Below, in pieces: positions 60,926 through 64,000 of a stretch of 64,000 nucleotides of DNA. The stretch is from assembly GCF_003837865.1 (NCBI RefSeq), contig NZ_RQIS01000019.1, positions 1-64,000 of the forward strand, in the 5' to 3' direction. This DNA is from Paraburkholderia dinghuensis. Its GTDB lineage: Bacteria; Pseudomonadota; Gammaproteobacteria; Burkholderiales; Burkholderiaceae. The translations under genes and the position numbers were made by a program. Every line of letters begins with the position of its first letter. Position 1 is the first letter of the stretch. The notes beneath the pieces are model-generated. The model had not been told where the DNA came from. It saw only the letters and a program-made list of their open reading frames with translations, and did not search any database.

Positions 60926-62215
60926 GTGAAGATCCTGATCTACGGCATCAACTACGCGCCTGAAATGACGGGAATAGGCAAGTACACAGGCGAAATGGCC
61001 GTCTGGCTCGCGGCTCGGGGACACGATGTCCACGTCGTCTGCGCGCCGCCGTATTACCCCGAGTGGCGCGTTGCGCCGGACTTCAACGCGAAACGCTACA
61101 CACGCGAAGAACGCGACGGCGTAACCGTGTCACGCGCGCCGCTGTGGGTACCGGCGCGACCGAAATCGCTCGGACGGCTGTTGCATCTCGCCAGCTTCGC
61201 GCTGTCGAGCTTCCCAGTCATGCTTTCGCTCATGGCGTGGCGGCCCGACGTAGTGTTCTGTGTCGCGCCAAGCCTGCTCAATGCGCCGACCGGCTGGTTA
61301 GTCGCACGTCTGACCGGCGCCCATGCCTGGCTTCATATTCAGGATTTCGAAGTAGATGCCGCGTTCAAGCTTGGCATTCTGCAAGGCTCGTGGCTCAAAC
61401 GCTTCGCGCTCCTTGCCGAGCGCGTACTGCTCACGCACTTCGATAGCGTTTCGACGCTTTCCAGCAAGATGATCGCGCGGGCGATTGCGAAAGGTGTGTC
61501 GCCCGCGCGGCTCACGTACTTTCCGAACTGGGTCGACACCGACGCCATATTCCCACTGGCGCAACCGGGGACGCTCAAAGCTGCGCTCGGCTTGCCCGCC
61601 GAGGCGATCGTCATCCTCTACTCCGGCAATATGGGCGGCAAGCAGGGACTCGATGTGCTAACGGACGCGATCCTCCAGTTGGGCCAATGCGCCGATCTTG
61701 CGTTCGTGCTCTGCGGTGCAGGTCCCGCACGCGCAGGTATCGAGGCCGCCTGCGGTTCGCTGCCGAACTGCCGCATCATCGATTTGCGCCCCGCCGAAGA
61801 GCTAAACGAACTGCTCAATCTCGCCGATATTCACGTGTTGCCTCAACGCGCCGACGCCGCGGATCTGGTCATGCCATCGAAACTGACCGGCATGTTCGCA
61901 AGCGGACGCACGGTGGTTGCGATGGCGCGCCCCGGGACCGAACTCTACGAGACTGTCGCGCCACGCGGTGTGATCGTGCCGCCAGGTGACGCGACATCGC
62001 TGGCCGAAGCGATCCGGCGCCTGGCCGACGACGCGCCGATGCGCGCGAAGCTCGGCCGCGCGGGACGCGAATATGCAGTCGCCATGCTCGCCCGCGACGC
62101 CGAACTGGCCGCGTTCGAGTCCGAATTGATCGCGACGCGCGCATTCGACCGGAAAACCGCGACGGCTAACGAGGCAAACGAAGCGGCCGGTTTGAAAGTC
62201 CGGTCGCGGCACTGA
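60926..62215 (+). CDS. wcaI: WcaI-family glycosyltransferase
   Basis: A 429-aa GT-B enzyme of the colanic-acid WcaI type. It begins KILIYGINYAPEMTGIGKYTGEMAVWLAARGHDVHVVCAPPYYPEW, with HIQDFEVDAAFKLGIL, TYFPNWVDTDAIFPL, ILYSGNMGGKQGLDVL, and HVLPQRADAADLVMPSKLTGMFASGR as donor site. The GTG start at 60926 follows GGAGGG with a short gap. It is divergent from the regulator and manC operon and begins the right arm of the EPS locus. It probably transfers the fucosyl-like or hexosyl residue of the repeat unit. Confidence 0.87.
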   Translation: MKILIYGINYAPEMTGIGKYTGEMAVWLAARGHDVHVVCAPPYYPEWRVAPDFNAKRYTREERDGVTVSRAPLWVPARPKSLGRLLHLASFALSSFPVMLSLMAWRPDVVFCVAPSLLNAPTGWLVARLTGAHAWLHIQDFEVDAAFKLGILQGSWLKRFALLAERVLLTHFDSVSTLSSKMIARAIAKGVSPARLTYFPNWVDTDAIFPLAQPGTLKAALGLPAEAIVILYSGNMGGKQGLDVLTDAILQLGQCADLAFVLCGAGPARAGIEAACGSLPNCRIIDLRPAEELNELLNLADIHVLPQRADAADLVMPSKLTGMFASGRTVVAMARPGTELYETVAPRGVIVPPGDATSLAEAIRRLADDAPMRAKLGRAGREYAVAMLARDAELAAFESELIATRAFDRKTATANEANEAAGLKVRSRH

Positions 62216-62465
62216 GCGTCAGGGCGGCTGAAACATCATGCGCGGCAAGCCAGGGAGCAATCCCGTGCGTTCGCAGAAAGCGTTCACGCAAAACGACACC
62301 GCCTCGCTCGTCAGATTGCGACAACCCCTCGCCACTAGCCGCCAACCCAAGTTGACAGTGCTTTGTCTGGCACAGAGAATTTTCTGGTGTTCGTCGCATG
62401 CAATCCGTACTGCCTGGTTTGAACGTTGCCGTTAAATGAACCTTTGACGCGAGGATGCAGCGAAC

Positions 62466-63449
62466 ATGTACAAGATTCTGAGTCCGATTGGAACGGAGAT
62501 CGAGATTCCTGAATTCGCCGGTCAGAACTCGACGACGTTCGACACGAGCGACCTCCATGGCGCGAGGCGCTACTACGATCAGCATGGCTACATGGTGGTA
62601 CGCCACGCGGTGGACCCGGCGCTCTGCGATTCCATCAGAGCGGCGTTCGAGGAAACGGTAAAGCGTTATTCGGGGTACATCTACCGGCAGGCCACCGCGA
62701 ATCCGGAAAAAAACAGGATCAACGAGCACGGTTTCGTGATGAATCCGTTGCTCAATCTTCAGTCGCTCGGCGAATCGCGCTTTGCGCCGCTAAAACACCT
62801 TACCGTCAAGGTGTTCGCGAGCGAGACGATCAAGGCCATCAACCGGGAGATTTTCTCGGAAGATGGCAAGCTCGTGCAGAGCATGTATTTCGAAGGTAAT
62901 TCGGAAACCTGGCCGCATCAGGACACGTATTACCTCGACAGCGAAAACATCGGCGCGATGGCCGGATGCTGGTACGCGCTCGAAGATATCGATGCGGGAG
63001 CGGGCCGCTTTTTCGTGGTCCCGCGCTCTCATCTGATCGACATGGCGAAGAACGGAAAGAATTTCGACGTCGCGTTCAACCACGACCGGTACAAGGAACT
63101 GGTGAGGAAGATCCTTGCAGAGAATCAGCTTGAATTCCGGGCGCCATTCCTGCAGAAAGGCGACGTGCTCTACTGGAACGCGAAGACGATCCACGGCAGT
63201 CTGCGCACCACGCGGCCACAGTTCTCCCGCAGTTCGCTGACGTCGCATTTCATTCCGCTGTCGCACCGGTTCCTGCAGTTCCAGGCCAGGATCAAACCGC
63301 TGAGCCTGCACGAGTTCGAAGGCATGGCATTCCATTGCCCAAAGGACATGGGAAAGCTCTCCAACCGGATCGTGCTCGGCGTCGAGACCACATTTCCGAA
63401 GACATTTCAGATGGCAAAGAAACTGGCCATCAAGGCACTAGTGAAATGA
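62466..63449 (+). CDS. PhyH-type Fe(II)/2-oxoglutarate-dependent oxygenase
   Basis: A 327-aa protein of the phytanoyl-CoA dioxygenase superfamily. The metal-binding facial triad is visible: HxD in WPHQDTYYLD (near 156-158) and the distal His in KTIHGSLRTTRP (near 242), with the 2-oxoglutarate Arg in TRPQFSRSS. The middle has MAGCWYALEDIDAGAGRFFVVPRSH, typical of the family. The position between wcaI and an acetyltransferase, with ATGA overlap to the latter, suggests it hydroxylates a sugar or lipid intermediate of the polysaccharide. The substrate is unknown. Confidence 0.82.
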   Translation: MYKILSPIGTEIEIPEFAGQNSTTFDTSDLHGARRYYDQHGYMVVRHAVDPALCDSIRAAFEETVKRYSGYIYRQATANPEKNRINEHGFVMNPLLNLQSLGESRFAPLKHLTVKVFASETIKAINREIFSEDGKLVQSMYFEGNSETWPHQDTYYLDSENIGAMAGCWYALEDIDAGAGRFFVVPRSHLIDMAKNGKNFDVAFNHDRYKELVRKILAENQLEFRAPFLQKGDVLYWNAKTIHGSLRTTRPQFSRSSLTSHFIPLSHRFLQFQARIKPLSLHEFEGMAFHCPKDMGKLSNRIVLGVETTFPKTFQMAKKLAIKALVK

Positions 63450-64000
63450 CACGGTTGAATGGAACGAGCGAATCAATCGATCTTGCGCAAGCTGGCAAGG
63501 GAAACTACGTTAGCGCGCGCGGTAAGCTTACGCAGCTTGCCTGGTTCGTCGTCGAAGCGTGCGTGATCAACAACCGGCTCATGCCGATTTCGGCGGTGCG
63601 CGCCGGGCTGCTCCGGCTATTCGGCGCGAAAATCGGCGTAAATTGCCGGTTTTTGCACGCGATCCGGGTGAAGTCACCGTGGAATCTCGAGGTCGGCGAC
63701 AACACCTGGTTTGGCGAAGACGTCTGGATTCACAACCAGGACAGGGTCCGCGTCGGATCGAACGTGTGCATTTCCCAAGGGACATTCCTGACGTGCGGCT
63801 CGCACGATCCCGTCACGAACATGGATCTACAGGTTGCGCCCATCACGATCGAGGACGGAGTCTGGATCACGTCGAAGTGCGTCGTTCTGAAGGGCGTGAC
63901 GATCGGACGGTCTGCGGTTGTTACGCCGCTGTCGGTCGTTCACCGGTCACTCGAAGCCGAAGGCATGTACGGCGGAAATCCGTGCCGGTTCATTCGCAAG
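63446..64000 (+). CDS. wcaF: WcaF-family acetyltransferase (3' end beyond the window)
   Basis: An open frame of 185 codons without a stop before the window end. The ATG overlaps the oxygenase stop by ATGA. The protein has an N-terminal helix region (GNYVSARGKLTQLAWFVVEACVINNRLMP) typical of WcaF, then hexapeptide repeats (LEVGDNTWFGEDVWI, VRVGSNVCISQGTFL, ITIEDGVWITSKCVVLKGVTIG) with the active-site His in TCGSHDP. It is nearly complete by family length (about 185-195 aa). It would O-acetylate a sugar of the EPS repeat unit. Confidence 0.85.
   Translation, partial: MTRLNGTSESIDLAQAGKGNYVSARGKLTQLAWFVVEACVINNRLMPISAVRAGLLRLFGAKIGVNCRFLHAIRVKSPWNLEVGDNTWFGEDVWIHNQDRVRVGSNVCISQGTFLTCGSHDPVTNMDLQVAPITIEDGVWITSKCVVLKGVTIGRSAVVTPLSVVHRSLEAEGMYGGNPCRFIRK

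Noticed and set aside
62340..62465. Sigma-54 promoter before the oxygenase gene (TGGCAC present)
   Set aside because: The required GC-containing -12 element at the correct spacing is missing after TGGCAC.

Overview
The window reads as a chromosomal segment of a beta-proteobacterium of the Burkholderiaceae (Paraburkholderia, Caballeronia or Burkholderia). This rests on high GC, GC-rich third codon positions, and gene families typical of that group: a ProQ/FinO-domain protein, a GbpR-like LysR regulator with a ChvE-GguAB sugar transporter, cepacian-type exopolysaccharide genes, and an ampC-ampR pair. No rRNA, tRNA or CRISPR array was seen.

Layout. 1-1229 is a gene-poor stretch with insertion-sequence debris and an 8-bp tandem repeat. 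1230-3602 holds a PgaC-like polysaccharide synthase and a partner outer-membrane barrel. 4559-14069 is mostly core or housekeeping: OpgC, an SDR, a ProQ-domain protein, a PmrAB/QseBC-like two-component system with a PmrA-type box, a lytic transglycosylase, class I aldolase, and an NfeD-slipin pair. 14271-25690 is a sugar-acid catabolic island: aldose dehydrogenase, LysR regulator, semialdehyde dehydrogenase, ChvE-GguA-GguB importer, arabonate dehydratase, keto-deoxy-arabonate dehydratase and galactonate dehydratase. Together these outline oxidative, non-phosphorylating use of L-arabinose (and entry of D-galactose). 25842-29344 is a translationally coupled diguanylate cyclase and CSS-EAL phosphodiesterase pair. 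29592-29851 is a mosaic of two transposase remnants. 30231-37874 holds tryptophanase, a secreted lipase-like hydrolase, an exported unknown, and divergent ampC-ampR.

38185-64000 is a large exopolysaccharide locus. A minus-strand operon runs from a GlxA/AraC-type regulator (60057) through manC, the priming transferase wcaJ, wza, wzc, four glycosyltransferases and wzy, to wzx, an acetyltransferase and an unusual 1,189-residue beta-propeller protein (40468). Two acyltransferase-3 genes converge on its end. On the other side of an 868-bp AT-rich region, a plus-strand arm carries wcaI, a PhyH-type dioxygenase and wcaF, which is cut by the window end. Eight gene pairs in the window overlap by ATGA, so translational coupling is a recurring theme.

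Most notable points: the aldehyde dehydrogenase lacks two conserved catalytic residues; a strong RNA hairpin covers the tryptophanase ribosome-binding site; a small exported proline-rich protein has its own promoter and paired dyads inside the EPS operon; and the EPS locus carries the 1,189-aa multi-domain protein and a PhyH oxygenase of unknown role.
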